The notes under the pieces: generated by a model
Database searches by the model: none
The model's input: the letters and a program-made list of their open reading frames with translations, nothing else
What the model was told of the DNA's origin: nothing
Shown: one piece after another, positions 28,017 to 36,055 of the stretch
How positions within the stretch are numbered: position 1 is the stretch's first letter
Layout of the letters: every line of letters begins with the position of its first letter
Origin: Planctomycetota bacterium
GTDB taxonomy: Bacteria > Planctomycetota > Planctomycetia > Pirellulales > Lacipirellulaceae
Direction: 5' to 3'
Assembly: GCA_029781135.1 (NCBI GenBank)
Contig: JAKOXH010000066.1
Span: forward strand, 62,001 to 126,000
DNA: 64,000 nucleotides
Made by a program: the position numbers and the translations under genes

Positions 28017-29204
28017 TCAATACTCCTCGTCGGTCGGCTGCGGCAGTTGGCGGTCCGGCTTCAAACCGCTGCCAGCGTCCCACTCCAAACTCGACCGTCG
28101 GCTATTTGAGGTCATCAACTGCGCATAGATTCGCGGGTCAATCGATTCCGAGATGAACTCGATATTGCCGCCGCAAAACGCCATATTCACGCCACCGGGG
28201 TGCGCGCTCGAAGGGTAGCCGTACGATTCGTAGGCACTGTCGGCATACGCCAACATCGGATTATTGGAATTCACTTTATCCGGGGATTGGCCCTTATCGT
28301 AGTATCGATCGCCGTTGATCCGTTCGATCGCCGACGGCTGATTGTTCGCCTGATTCTTCCACACAAAGCCAAACAGATGCTTCATATCGGGAATTGTGCT
28401 CTGATCGTTCTGCAACCAAACGCCGTCCTGTCCAGCGGGTTGGAGTGCCTCGAACGTCCAGTACCAGGCATGCAGATTCTCGGAAAGCATCAGCGTCTTG
28501 CTCGAGCCATCGGGAATTTGTGAAAGCGACATTTGGACAATACCGTCCGGTGGGTTCCCGTCCCGCGCATCCTTTGGGCCGTAGACCGGCAAATTACCGG
28601 GGTTCCGATTGGCATCGAAGAACATGCCATCGGCCGCCAATTCATGGGCGTCTTTGCGAAGTGAATCGGAAAACGCTCGGCCCGCATTGCACACATAGTT
28701 CGTCCACGGCTGGCCCGGCACGTCGGGCGGAGAGCTCGGACAAGTCAAACCCTCGATGCCCGGTGCCCGCGGATTGACGCCAAAATTCTGCGACCATTCA
28801 TCCCACAGCGCTTGCTGTTCCATGTAGGGGAACGCCATGACAATCCAACTTGCTCGGCGACCACGCGCATAAGAGGCATTTGTCCCAGTGCCTTTGCTAT
28901 TCGGGTCGAACAACTGGTTCACATAACCTGGCAGTTTCTTCTGTTGGGTATCTTTGCTCATGAGCGCCGTCATGAGTTGCTTGATGTTATTACGACACGT
29001 GTTGCTGCGTGCCGTTTCGCGCGCATTTTGCACGGCCGGCAACAACAGCGCCACCAGCGTCCCAATAATCGCAATCACCACCAGCAACTCGACCAGCGTG
29101 AAACCATGCAGCGTCGTAGGTCCGCCGAGCCGAGGCGGACGATTTCGTTGGGCCGCTCGGCTCGCGACCCTTATCTTGCTAAAGCCCCGACGTGTGTGCC
29201 TCAT
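28017..29204 (-). CDS. DUF1559 pseudopilin-like protein 2 with extended leader
   Basis: 395 residues from ATG 29204, which has agaggtttgtt as a good ribosome site. The pseudopilin signature GFTLVELLVVIAIIG follows a 34-residue leader, as in the first DUF1559 gene (13379-14503). Later features are LVALLLPAVQNARETAR, RNNIKQLMTAL and GGVNMAFCGGNIEFISES; the last is the family's C-terminal motif with DG changed to GG. The leader starts MRHTRRGFS, which itself looks like an ordinary short leader interrupted by an insert. The insert is encoded by the repeat at 29116-29166. No lipoprotein gene follows here. Probably exported. Confidence 0.9.
   Translation of the reverse strand: MRHTRRGFSKIRVASRAAQRNRPPRLGGPTTLHGFTLVELLVVIAIIGTLVALLLPAVQNARETARSNTCRNNIKQLMTALMSKDTQQKKLPGYVNQLFDPNSKGTGTNASYARGRRASWIVMAFPYMEQQALWDEWSQNFGVNPRAPGIEGLTCPSSPPDVPGQPWTNYVCNAGRAFSDSLRKDAHELAADGMFFDANRNPGNLPVYGPKDARDGNPPDGIVQMSLSQIPDGSSKTLMLSENLHAWYWTFEALQPAGQDGVWLQNDQSTIPDMKHLFGFVWKNQANNQPSAIERINGDRYYDKGQSPDKVNSNNPMLAYADSAYESYGYPSSAHPGGVNMAFCGGNIEFISESIDPRIYAQLMTSNSRRSSLEWDAGSGLKPDRQLPQPTDEEY
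29116..29166 (-). repeat. 51-bp repeat inside the DUF1559 leader, copy 2
   Basis: Identical over 51 bases to 14415-14465 and in the same coding frame. The flanking codons differ, while the conserved prepilin core next to it resembles the other gene only at the level expected for the family. Confidence 0.9.
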
Positions 29205-29638
29205 AACAAACCTCTTCTCTAAATGTGGGCGTCGGCCCAAGTGCCTCTGTTCGCGTTCGACCCGAAAGATTGGCGGTCGGAATAAGATCGATAAGTGCGG
29301 CCAGAATCCCCGCCCTCCCTGACCAGGAAGCCGCTAATGGTACCACTTTATTGTTCCAGAATTCAAGGATTTTGTCCAGAAATTGGGTAGGCGATTGGAC
29401 CGCCCAAGCGTGGCCGATCATGTCGATTTACACCGCGGAAACTACCGTGGGATCACGCTACGGTCCCTTGCATTGCAGCCTGGGTGTGATATTCTTCGCA
29501 TTCCGGCCGGCGTTTTGTTGCACGCGGACTAATTCGCTCATGCTGGCTCGGCTTAATCGACACAACCCGCATTTCCGGCCTTGCCGACCTTTGGGCACGC
29601 CGGCACGGGCAGCCCCCCAGCACAATAGGAGCGCGAAT
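29205..29638. other. Intergenic region, DUF1559 gene and fae
   Basis: About 430 bases between divergent genes. An open frame runs into fae from 29225, but its codons do not resemble Fae. No clear promoter boxes were seen. Confidence 0.45.
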
Positions 29639-30136
29639 ATGAGCATGTTTATTGGAGAAGCCTTGGCAGGCGAAGGCAATGAAATCGCCCACATTGACCT
29701 CCTCATCGGCGATAAGGAGGGCCCGGTCGGCCACGCCTTTGCCAATGCCTTGGCCCGCCAGAGTGAAGGCCATTCGAACCTGCTGGCGGTGTTGACGCCG
29801 AATTTGGCCGTCAAACCAGCGACCGTGATGATCACCAAGGTGACGATCAAAGGCGCCAAGCAGGCTGTGCAGATGTTTGGTCCTGCCCAGGCCGCGGTGG
29901 CCAAGGCCGTTGCCGATTCAGTGGCCGAAGGCGTGATTTCCAAGAAGCAGGCGGAAGACTTCGTTTGCGTTTGCGGTGTCTTCATCCATTGGGAAGCCGC
30001 CGACGACAAGAAGATCTACGACTACAACTATACGGCCACCAAGGACGCGCTCAAGAACGCCATGACGGGCAAACCGACCGCCGATGAAATGATCGCCGGC
30101 AAAGACAAAGCCGCCCACCCGTTCCGCGGGTTTTAA
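29639..30136 (+). CDS. fae: Formaldehyde-activating enzyme Fae
   Basis: 165 residues from ATG 29639, with aggag five to nine bases upstream. Fae joins formaldehyde to tetrahydromethanopterin, giving methylene-H4MPT. The family N-terminus FIGEALAGEGNEIAHIDLLI contains the conserved active-site His, followed by GPVGHAFANALARQ, LLAVLTPNLAVKP and PAQAAVAKAVADSV; the C-terminus ends HPFRGF. All conserved parts are present at normal length. The mtdB-like gene for the next step is 184 bases downstream. Planctomycetes are a known bacterial group with H4MPT-linked C1 genes; detoxification or oxidation of formaldehyde is the likely role. Confidence 0.96.
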   Translation: MSMFIGEALAGEGNEIAHIDLLIGDKEGPVGHAFANALARQSEGHSNLLAVLTPNLAVKPATVMITKVTIKGAKQAVQMFGPAQAAVAKAVADSVAEGVISKKQAEDFVCVCGVFIHWEAADDKKIYDYNYTATKDALKNAMTGKPTADEMIAGKDKAAHPFRGF

Positions 30137-30202
30137 GTCACTCGCGGTCAAACGGCAGTTCGCGTTTAGCCGCGGCGCAACGCGAAGCGAAGCACCGTCA
30201 AA

Positions 30203-30287
30203 GACAAGGAGACAAGGAGAAGGGGAGACAAGGAGATGCGATCGTCAGCAGTTCTCCATGTCTCCATGTCTCCTTGTCTCGTTGTCT
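30203..30287. repeat. ACAAGGAGA palindromic repeat, copy 2
   Basis: The left arm gacaaggagacaaggagaag pairs with tctccttgtctcgttgtc on the right. It is related to 19498-19578 and lies between fae and mtdB. Confidence 0.78.
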
Positions 30288-30320
30288 AAATTGGCAAGTC
30301 GCGATCCAATTGGAACCGCT

Positions 30321-31220
30321 ATGTCTTACAAGAAGATCCTCCTCTGCCTCGATAGCGATCCGCAGCCCAGTGTGTTTGATGGCGTGGTAGCGGTGGATGC
30401 CGGTGTCGATCACTTGTTCCGGCATGGCGGCGTCACGCCCGAGGGCGTGCGTGACCTTGTGTACGGCGCGATGTTCACCCGTGGACCGGCCGATCTCAAG
30501 AACACGGCCGTGTTCATTGGCGGTTCTAATGTCGAGGAAGACGAAAAGCTGCTGGCCAAAGTGCGGGAGTGCTTTTTTGGCCCGATGCGAGTTTCCGTCA
30601 TGCTCGATTCCAATGGCGCCAACACGACGGCTGCAGCCGCAGTGCTGTGTGCAATGAAACACTTGAAACCCTCTCCTTTTGGGAGAGGGCAGGGTGAGGG
30701 CGCCCTGGCCGGAGTTGCCGCCACCGTTCTCGCCGCGACGGGCGCCGTTGGTCGCCGAGTAGTGCGTCTATTGGCTCGCGAGGGCGCGAATATCCACGTC
30801 GCGTCGCGGCAGCTTGGGCGTGCTCAGCAGGTTTGCGATAGCGTCAAGAGGACTTGCGAACATGCTCAGCTCACGGCTTTTGAAAGTCGCAACGCGGACT
30901 CTACTCAAGCGGCCGTGGATGGTGCGAGCGTTGTGATCGCGGCGGGCGCTCCTGAGGCGGAGCTTCTTTCCGATGACCTGCGCCGGCAATGCAAATCGCT
31001 CAAAGTGGCCATCGATCTGAATGCCGTGCCACCGGCGGGTATCGGGGGCGTTGGTCCGCAAGACAAAGCCGTCGAACGCGATGGCCAAATTTGCTACGGG
31101 GCGATCGGGGTGGGCGGTCTCAAGATGAGACTCCACAAAGCAGCCATCCGCCGTTTGTTCGAGTCGAATGACGCCGTGCTCGATGCCGAGGAGATCTTCG
31201 CCCTGGGCGCGGATTTATGA
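30321..31220 (+). CDS. mtdB: Methylene-tetrahydromethanopterin dehydrogenase (MtdB-like) with in-frame repeat
   Basis: 299 residues from ATG 30321. It would oxidise methylene-H4MPT to methenyl-H4MPT with NAD(P). The N-terminal half follows the family closely: PSVFDGVVAVDAGVDHL, FTRGPADLKNTAVFIGG and VSVMLDSNGANTTAAAA. The second half is a Rossmann domain (LAATGAVGRRVVRLLAREG). At the join, where homologues read roughly LKGKKAVVLAG, a palindromic repeat (30669-30700) encodes PSPFGRGQGEG. The insertion sits at the domain hinge and catalytic parts are intact, so the enzyme may still work. Distinguishing MtdB from the related MtdA/MtdC forms is not possible by eye. Confidence 0.88.
   Translation: MSYKKILLCLDSDPQPSVFDGVVAVDAGVDHLFRHGGVTPEGVRDLVYGAMFTRGPADLKNTAVFIGGSNVEEDEKLLAKVRECFFGPMRVSVMLDSNGANTTAAAAVLCAMKHLKPSPFGRGQGEGALAGVAATVLAATGAVGRRVVRLLAREGANIHVASRQLGRAQQVCDSVKRTCEHAQLTAFESRNADSTQAAVDGASVVIAAGAPEAELLSDDLRRQCKSLKVAIDLNAVPPAGIGGVGPQDKAVERDGQICYGAIGVGGLKMRLHKAAIRRLFESNDAVLDAEEIFALGADL
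30669..30700 (+). repeat. CCCTCTCC palindromic repeat inside mtdB
   Basis: ccctctccttttgggagagg followed by gcagggtgaggg. The hairpin is read in frame and adds about 11 residues. Confidence 0.88.
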
Positions 31221-31222
31221 TC

Positions 31223-31370
31223 CACGAAGGGCACAAAAGACACGATGCGGCACACCATTTCCCGTTGTAGAATGACGGCCGCATGTTGCTGCGTGTCATT
31301 GGAGGAATTCACGATCTTTTCGCTGGTTCTTCGTGCACTTCGTGTCCTTCGTGGTTCAAACGCTCGCCGC
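31223..31370. repeat. CCACGAAGG inverted repeat upstream of the TPR-like gene
   Basis: The left arm ccacgaagggcacaaaagac pairs with the right arm gtgcacttcgtgtccttcgt (ending near 31370). Relatives form the outer arms at 21349-21560 and 63421-63689. A smaller inverted pair with aatgac and gtcatt lies in the loop. Confidence 0.72.
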
Positions 31371-31426
31371 CCGTGTCGAAACGTAAATTTCAGCGCCGTT
31401 CGCAACCGTCTCCCATCGGTTTGAGT

Positions 31427-31936
31427 ATGCGCCGCACCACGGACGGGCGCAGTTGGGTCTTCGTTCATCCGCGTTGCGCGCGGGACCGGGCCGAGGATTT
31501 GGAAGAAGTCCACCTGATGATCGAGGCGGGCGAAGCGGATATTGCCCTGGACGAGCTTCGCTGGCTGCTATCGGGCTGCAGTGAATTCATCGCGGCCCAT
31601 GTGCTCTTAGGCGAATTGGCGCGGCAGGCCGGTGATATTCCACTCGCGCGCGGCCATTACGGCGCCGGGTACCAACTCGGCCTGCAAACGTTGCGACGGG
31701 CAAAAATGCCCAAGCCGGTATTGCATTCACAGGCCGCCAATCGGCCGTTTTTTGAAGCGGGCCAAGGTCTGGCCTGGGCGCTCGAAAAACAGGGAAAGCC
31801 GCAAATGGCCGAGGAGGTCGTGGCGATGCTCAACGAGCTTGACCCGGCCGATCCGCTCCAACTCCGCGCCATGCTCGATGAACTCCGCACGGAAGGCAAG
31901 CCGATCATCAACTTGCGCGGCGATTTTCCCAAGTGA
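31427..31936 (+). CDS. TPR-like conserved protein
   Basis: 169 residues from ATG 31427; upstream in-frame codons come from the repeat at 31223-31370. It has helix-turn-helix repeats of TPR type: DLEEVHLMIEAGEADIALDE, AAHVLLGELARQAGDIPLAR and GQGLAWALEKQGKPQMAEE. These resemble two to three TPR units. No signal peptide is seen, so it may act in the cytosol as an interaction protein. The tail ends IINLRGDFPK. It lies 200 bases after mtdB, but a link to C1 metabolism is not supported by sequence. Confidence 0.7.
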   Translation: MRRTTDGRSWVFVHPRCARDRAEDLEEVHLMIEAGEADIALDELRWLLSGCSEFIAAHVLLGELARQAGDIPLARGHYGAGYQLGLQTLRRAKMPKPVLHSQAANRPFFEAGQGLAWALEKQGKPQMAEEVVAMLNELDPADPLQLRAMLDELRTEGKPIINLRGDFPK

Positions 31937-32385
31937 GATTGGGAATTCTTGGATGAGGGATTGGCTGCTCGCGTGGCTGGGTTTTGCGCGCGTTTTTGCG
32001 GTCGGGGGGCAAACACTGGTACATTTCGCGGTAATCGCCGGGCCGAAAGTCGGCCGGCACCGGCATCCGAGTGCGGGTGGAGCGAAGTGGACTAGCCGAG
32101 AAGAATTGCGGTTGTGGGCGGTAGATTCGGCGTGGCCGCCGACGCCAAGGGATGGATGTGTAGGAGAACGGTGCGATCGCTGCAATCGTTACAGGTGGAA
32201 TCATCCCGCAGGAAATGTTGCGAAAAGGCGACGGTTGCGTTTGCACATCATGGGGCGTCGGGTAGGGTTGTGTGGTGAACGGTCGTTCCTCGTTGTGCGC
32301 GCGGCGAGTGCCAGCAGCGAACTGTTGGGTGGTGGTGGCCGTAGAGGATGCGACGGATTCGCTTCACGTGTAAGGAGACCAAGCC
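31937..32385. other. Intergenic region before the small lipoprotein
   Basis: About 450 bases, with one GGTAGATTCGG repeat (32121-32149) and no convincing gene. Confidence 0.45.
32121..32149 (+). repeat. GGTAGATTCGG repeat, copy 2
   Basis: ggtagattcggcgtggccgc followed by cgacgcc, like 17541-17569. Confidence 0.65.
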
Positions 32386-32628
32386 ATGATGCGTTCGACA
32401 TTGGCTGTCGCGGTTCTTGCTCTCAGTGTTAGCAGTGCCGGCTGTGGTTGCTGCAATTGGTGCCGTCGACCGGCGGTGGCTGCTTACCCAGCCCCAACGT
32501 TTGCGGCGCCGGCCTGCGCCCCGGCTTGCCCAGCCCCGGCCCCGGTATGCGACCCGGGCACGACGGCCCCGGTGAATTTCGGTACGCCAGTGCCGGTGGC
32601 ACCCTATACGCCGCCGCCGCAATGGTGA
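32386..32628 (+). CDS. Small Pro/Ala/Cys-rich lipoprotein
   Basis: 80 residues. The ATG at 32386 follows aaggag (32372-32377) at good spacing. The N-terminus is hydrophobic (TLAVAVLALSVSSAGC) and ends in a lipobox-like SAGC, then CGCCNWC. The rest is Pro- and Ala-rich (PAPTFAAPACAPACPAPAP), with no recognised domain. It is probably a lipid-anchored envelope protein. Similar short Pro-rich exported proteins are common in planctomycetes; function unknown. Confidence 0.7.
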   Translation: MMRSTLAVAVLALSVSSAGCGCCNWCRRPAVAAYPAPTFAAPACAPACPAPAPVCDPGTTAPVNFGTPVPVAPYTPPPQW

Positions 32629-32684
32629 GCCGTTTGAGCGGACGGTGACCGTGTAGTCGGCCACACACTGCGCTACGCTGTGGA

Positions 32685-32706
32685 TGGTGGGCGGTGCCCA
32701 CCCTGC
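32685..32706. repeat. GTAGGGTGGGC palindromic repeat, copy C (single arm)
   Basis: tggtgggcggtgcccaccct followed by gc; a one-arm hairpin of the same family as 12806-12863. Confidence 0.75.
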
Positions 32707-32838
32707 GACTACTCGTTCAACCCCGAGCCAGCGGCGAGGCGAAACGTTGCATTCCGTCGCCGTTGGCTTCGGGTTAAACGACCCAAGACGTTTCGGTTTT
32801 CAAGCGTTCAACAAATAGACCACAAGCTGCGCTAAAGA

Positions 32839-32860
32839 TGGTGGGCGGTGCCCACCCTAC
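32839..32860. repeat. GTAGGGTGGGC palindromic repeat, copy D (single arm)
   Basis: tggtgggcggtgcccaccct followed by ac, identical to copy C except near its end. Confidence 0.78.
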
Positions 32861-33252
32861 GATGATTTTCGCGCGCGAACTGTAACGGCGGGTTTCTGCT
32901 CCGTAAGAGATAAGGCGGTAGTTCTGCCAGCAACCACTGGGCTGCGTGGCTAGAAATGCCGATGAAGTTTCGTAAGGAACACCCGAATTTTCCTGACCGG
33001 CAGACTGTCCTTGCTCGGCCGAGGTGGATTCGCCGCCACGGGATGTCGGCAATCGCACGCTCCGCGGACCTGGATGGAACCCCCGGCTCATTGAAAGCGG
33101 GCAAAACTCCGACCCTCGCAATTACTACCTTGCCCACTGCCGATACACGACCAACTGCTGGTCTGTCGCCCGGACATCGGCGAATAAAGACGACTCGGAG
33201 TTTTGCCCGCCGTTCGATTGCTTGAGGAATTCGTTAGGGGGCAATCTCGAAT

Positions 33253-33996
33253 TCACATGCTTCTACGTGAGCTGCCCGAGTTTGATGCGACGAGTTGTCC
33301 TATACGAGCGCGTGTGAAAGCGGCGCGTTGCCAAAAAACTATTGTCGCCGCGATCCATAAAGTGATCGAAGATGGTTCCGGCACGGAAGTCTCTCGGTAG
33401 AGCCAGAACCCCAAAGTGGGATTTGTCGGATAGTTTTGGAATGTGCCGTGGAATGTTGATATGTAAGCAGTGGGCGGCCGCACGAACAAGGGAGGATTCA
33501 CAGTTCCCGGTATGATTGTCTCACCAGCTATAGCAATTGCAGCGACGCTATTGTAGTCGTGCTCGGTTAGGCCATCCGATAGTATCGCGCTTGTAAACCA
33601 CAGCTCATCAATCAACTCGCCAGTAGCATAGATTCCCCACAACGTATCGATAAAGGAGTATGCGACGTCGAAGTTTTGCATACCACTTTCGTCGCCAAAC
33701 CATGTGGTGCCAATTCCATCAAAGCCTGAAGAAATAGCCAAGGATTCGACATCCGCCAGCGATGCCAGCGTGTAACCTTCAAGAGGATTCCCAGACGCTA
33801 AAAGCGTCGGAAGAGCATTTACGGGTAATCCGTAGGTTACACCGATGTCGAGCCACTCTCGTCCGCTCACCGTGTCATAGGTAAGCAGTCCATCGTCGAC
33901 TGCAAAAAGATCGCGCGAGATGATAGCTCCATTAGAGATGTCGATGCAGACGATCGACACCAGGATGAGCGTTACAATTCTCAGTAGTTTGTTCAT
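33253..33996 (-). CDS. PEP-CTERM exported protein
   Basis: 247 residues from ATG 33996, preceded by ggagggagcc as a ribosome site. A signal peptide (LLRIVTLILVSIVCIDISNG) opens the protein. The C-terminal tail is a PEP-CTERM sorting signal: VPEPSS, a hydrophobic stretch (ITLWIAATIVFW) and a basic end (RAAFTRAR), followed by about 20 extra residues. The middle part contains LTYDTVSGREWLDIGVTYG, seen in secreted planctomycete and proteobacterial PEP-CTERM proteins, but has no catalytic motif that I recognise. It is probably sorted by an exosortase, not found in this window. The extra tail after the basic end is unusual and may come from a lost stop codon. Confidence 0.82.
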   Translation of the reverse strand: MNKLLRIVTLILVSIVCIDISNGAIISRDLFAVDDGLLTYDTVSGREWLDIGVTYGLPVNALPTLLASGNPLEGYTLASLADVESLAISSGFDGIGTTWFGDESGMQNFDVAYSFIDTLWGIYATGELIDELWFTSAILSDGLTEHDYNSVAAIAIAGETIIPGTVNPPLFVRPPTAYISTFHGTFQNYPTNPTLGFWLYRETSVPEPSSITLWIAATIVFWQRAAFTRARIGQLVASNSGSSRRSM

Positions 33997-34098
33997 GAGG
34001 CTCCCTCCTCGAAAAATGCTCAAACCAATAGCACATGTTCTTTCCAGCATCCGAATTCTTGCGAATTCGACTACAGTCAGGCTGAAGCCTGACGTACG

Positions 34099-35916
34099 TT
34101 ATTTCTTCTGCCCCTCGGGTTCGCCGGTTTCGAGGACGGCGAGGAAGGCTTTTTGGGGGATGTCGACCTGGCCGATCGACTTCATGCGTTTCTTGCCTTC
34201 TTTTTGCTTTTCCCAGAGTTTGCGTTTGCGGGTGATGTCGCCGCCGTAGCATTTGGCGGTGACGTTCTTCCGCATGGCGCTGATGGTTTCGCGGGCGATG
34301 ATGCGGGTGCCGATGGCGGCTTGCAGCGGCACTTCGAACATGTGCCGGGGGATTTCTTGTTTGAGTTTTTTGATGACGGCCCGGCCGCGGACTTCGGAAT
34401 CGCGGCGGTCGCACACGATCGAGAGGGCGTCGATGCGGTCGCCCTTCACGAGGATGTCGAGCCGCACGAGGTCGCCGGGGCGGTAGCCGAGAAGCTCGTA
34501 ATCCATCGTGCCGTAGCCGCGGGTAGCGCTCTTGAGCTTGTCGTGCATGTCGTAGATGACATCGGCGAGCGCGAGGTCGTAGGTGAGCATGGCCCGCGTG
34601 GGCGAGAGGTACTCGGTGCGGATGTATTCGCCGCGGCGGTCGGTGCAGAGCTTCATGATGGGGCCGATGTACTCGGTCGGCAGCACAAAGTTCACGCGGA
34701 CGATCGGCTGGCGGAACTCCTCGATGTCGCCCTGGTCGGGCACCTTTTGGGGCGTGTGGACTTCGAGTTCCTCGCCGTTCACTTTCGTGATTTCGTAGGT
34801 GACGTTCGGGGCCGTTTGCACGAGGTCGATGTCGGAATCTTGTTCGAGGCGCTGTTGGACGATTTCCATGTGCAACAGGCCGAGGAAGCCGCAGCGGAAG
34901 CCGAAGCCGAGCGCGTCGCTCGATTCAGGCTCGAACTCGAAACTGGGGTCGTTAATCGAGAGCTTGTTTAGGGCGTCGCGGAGTTGCTCGAAGTCTTGGC
35001 CGTCGCTCGGGTACAGGCCGCAGAAGACCATGCGCTTTGGTTCTTGGTAGCCAGGCAGCTCGGCAGCGGGTTCGCCTTCGGCAACGGTCACGGTATCGCC
35101 AATGTGCACGTTGCCGAGCGACTTGATGTTGCAGATGATGTAGCCCACCTGGCCGGCGGAGAGCTGCTCGCGGCCGACGCGCCGGGGCGTGAACTGGCCA
35201 ATTTCAATGACATCGTGCGTGGTGCCGGCTTGCAGGAATTTAATGCGCTGCCCCTTCTTCACGGTGCCGTTCATCACGCGGATGTACGTGACCGCGCCGC
35301 GGTACTCATCGTACACGCTGTCGAACACCATCGCTTGGAGCACGGCGTTCGGGTCGCCGGTGGGCGGCTGGATGCGATCGATCACGGCGTCGAGCACGGC
35401 TTCACAATTGAGGCCGGTCTTGGCGCTGCAGCCGATGACTTCGTCACGATCCATCGCCAGCGTGTGCTCGATTTCTTCCTTCACCTCGTCGACGCGGGCG
35501 TGGGTGAGGTCGATCTTGTTGATGACGGGAATGATGGTGAGGTCTTGTTCGAGCGCGGCGTAGGCGTTGGCGACCGTTTGGGCTTCGACGCCTTGGAAGG
35601 CATCGACGAGCAAGAGCGCGCCCTCGCAGCATTTGAGCGAGCGGGAGACTTCGTAGTGGAAGTCGACGTGGCCCGGCGTATCGATCAGGTTGAGTTCGTA
35701 CTCTTGCCCGTTCTTCTTATACTTCATCGAAACGGGGTGGGCCTTGATCGTGATGCCCCGCTCGCGCTCGAGGTCCATCGCGTCGAGCAGTTGTTCCTTC
35801 ATCTCGCGGCGGCTGACCGTGCCGGTGAGTTCCAGCAGGCGATCGGCCAACGTGCTTTTGCCGTGGTCGATGTGCGCGACGATCGAGAAATTGCGGATGA
35901 ACTTGGGATCGGGCAT
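34099..35916 (-). CDS. lepA: Elongation factor 4 (LepA)
   Basis: 605 residues. LepA is a ribosome-associated GTPase. The start is placed at 35916 because IRNFSIVAHIDHGKST is the family N-terminus; the open frame runs on to 36069 only through a repeat (35961-35990). GTPase motifs are complete: AHIDHGKSTL (G1), DTPGHVDF (G3) and NKIDLTHA (G4). Later domains contain YRGAVTYIRV, the characteristic GLYPSDGQDFEQL and the C-terminal basic region KRKLWEKQKEGKKRMKSIG with the final TGEPEGQKK. Length is normal. It is a housekeeping gene, monocistronic as far as can be seen. Confidence 0.97.
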   Translation of the reverse strand: MPDPKFIRNFSIVAHIDHGKSTLADRLLELTGTVSRREMKEQLLDAMDLERERGITIKAHPVSMKYKKNGQEYELNLIDTPGHVDFHYEVSRSLKCCEGALLLVDAFQGVEAQTVANAYAALEQDLTIIPVINKIDLTHARVDEVKEEIEHTLAMDRDEVIGCSAKTGLNCEAVLDAVIDRIQPPTGDPNAVLQAMVFDSVYDEYRGAVTYIRVMNGTVKKGQRIKFLQAGTTHDVIEIGQFTPRRVGREQLSAGQVGYIICNIKSLGNVHIGDTVTVAEGEPAAELPGYQEPKRMVFCGLYPSDGQDFEQLRDALNKLSINDPSFEFEPESSDALGFGFRCGFLGLLHMEIVQQRLEQDSDIDLVQTAPNVTYEITKVNGEELEVHTPQKVPDQGDIEEFRQPIVRVNFVLPTEYIGPIMKLCTDRRGEYIRTEYLSPTRAMLTYDLALADVIYDMHDKLKSATRGYGTMDYELLGYRPGDLVRLDILVKGDRIDALSIVCDRRDSEVRGRAVIKKLKQEIPRHMFEVPLQAAIGTRIIARETISAMRKNVTAKCYGGDITRKRKLWEKQKEGKKRMKSIGQVDIPQKAFLAVLETGEPEGQKK

Positions 35917-35960
35917 CGGGGAGGAGGCAGGGGTGGGGATACGGGGACAGAGGGAATGCT

Positions 35961-35990
35961 TTAGCGTCGGCCGCCAGGCCGAATCAACCG
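35961..35990 (-). repeat. GGTAGATTCGG repeat, copy 3 (inverted)
   Basis: Reads ttagcgtcggccgccaggcc then gaatcaaccg on the plus strand, the reverse complement of the other two. It lies just upstream of lepA, and a reading frame through it falsely lengthens lepA. Confidence 0.7.
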
Positions 35991-36055
35991 CCAGCAATCC
36001 TCGCGTTTGGACAGCGCAAACCCTCTTGGCAGCAATATTGCAAGAACCTTTTAAT

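Larger units (their letters stand above)
32629..33252. other. Repeat-containing intergenic region
   Basis: About 620 bases with two copies of the GTAGGGTGGGC-type half repeat (32685-32706 and 32839-32860), in the same orientation. I see no gene. Confidence 0.5.

Noticed and set aside
34984-35964. A 326-residue open frame opposite lepA
   Set aside because: Shadow of LepA, one of the most conserved proteins here.
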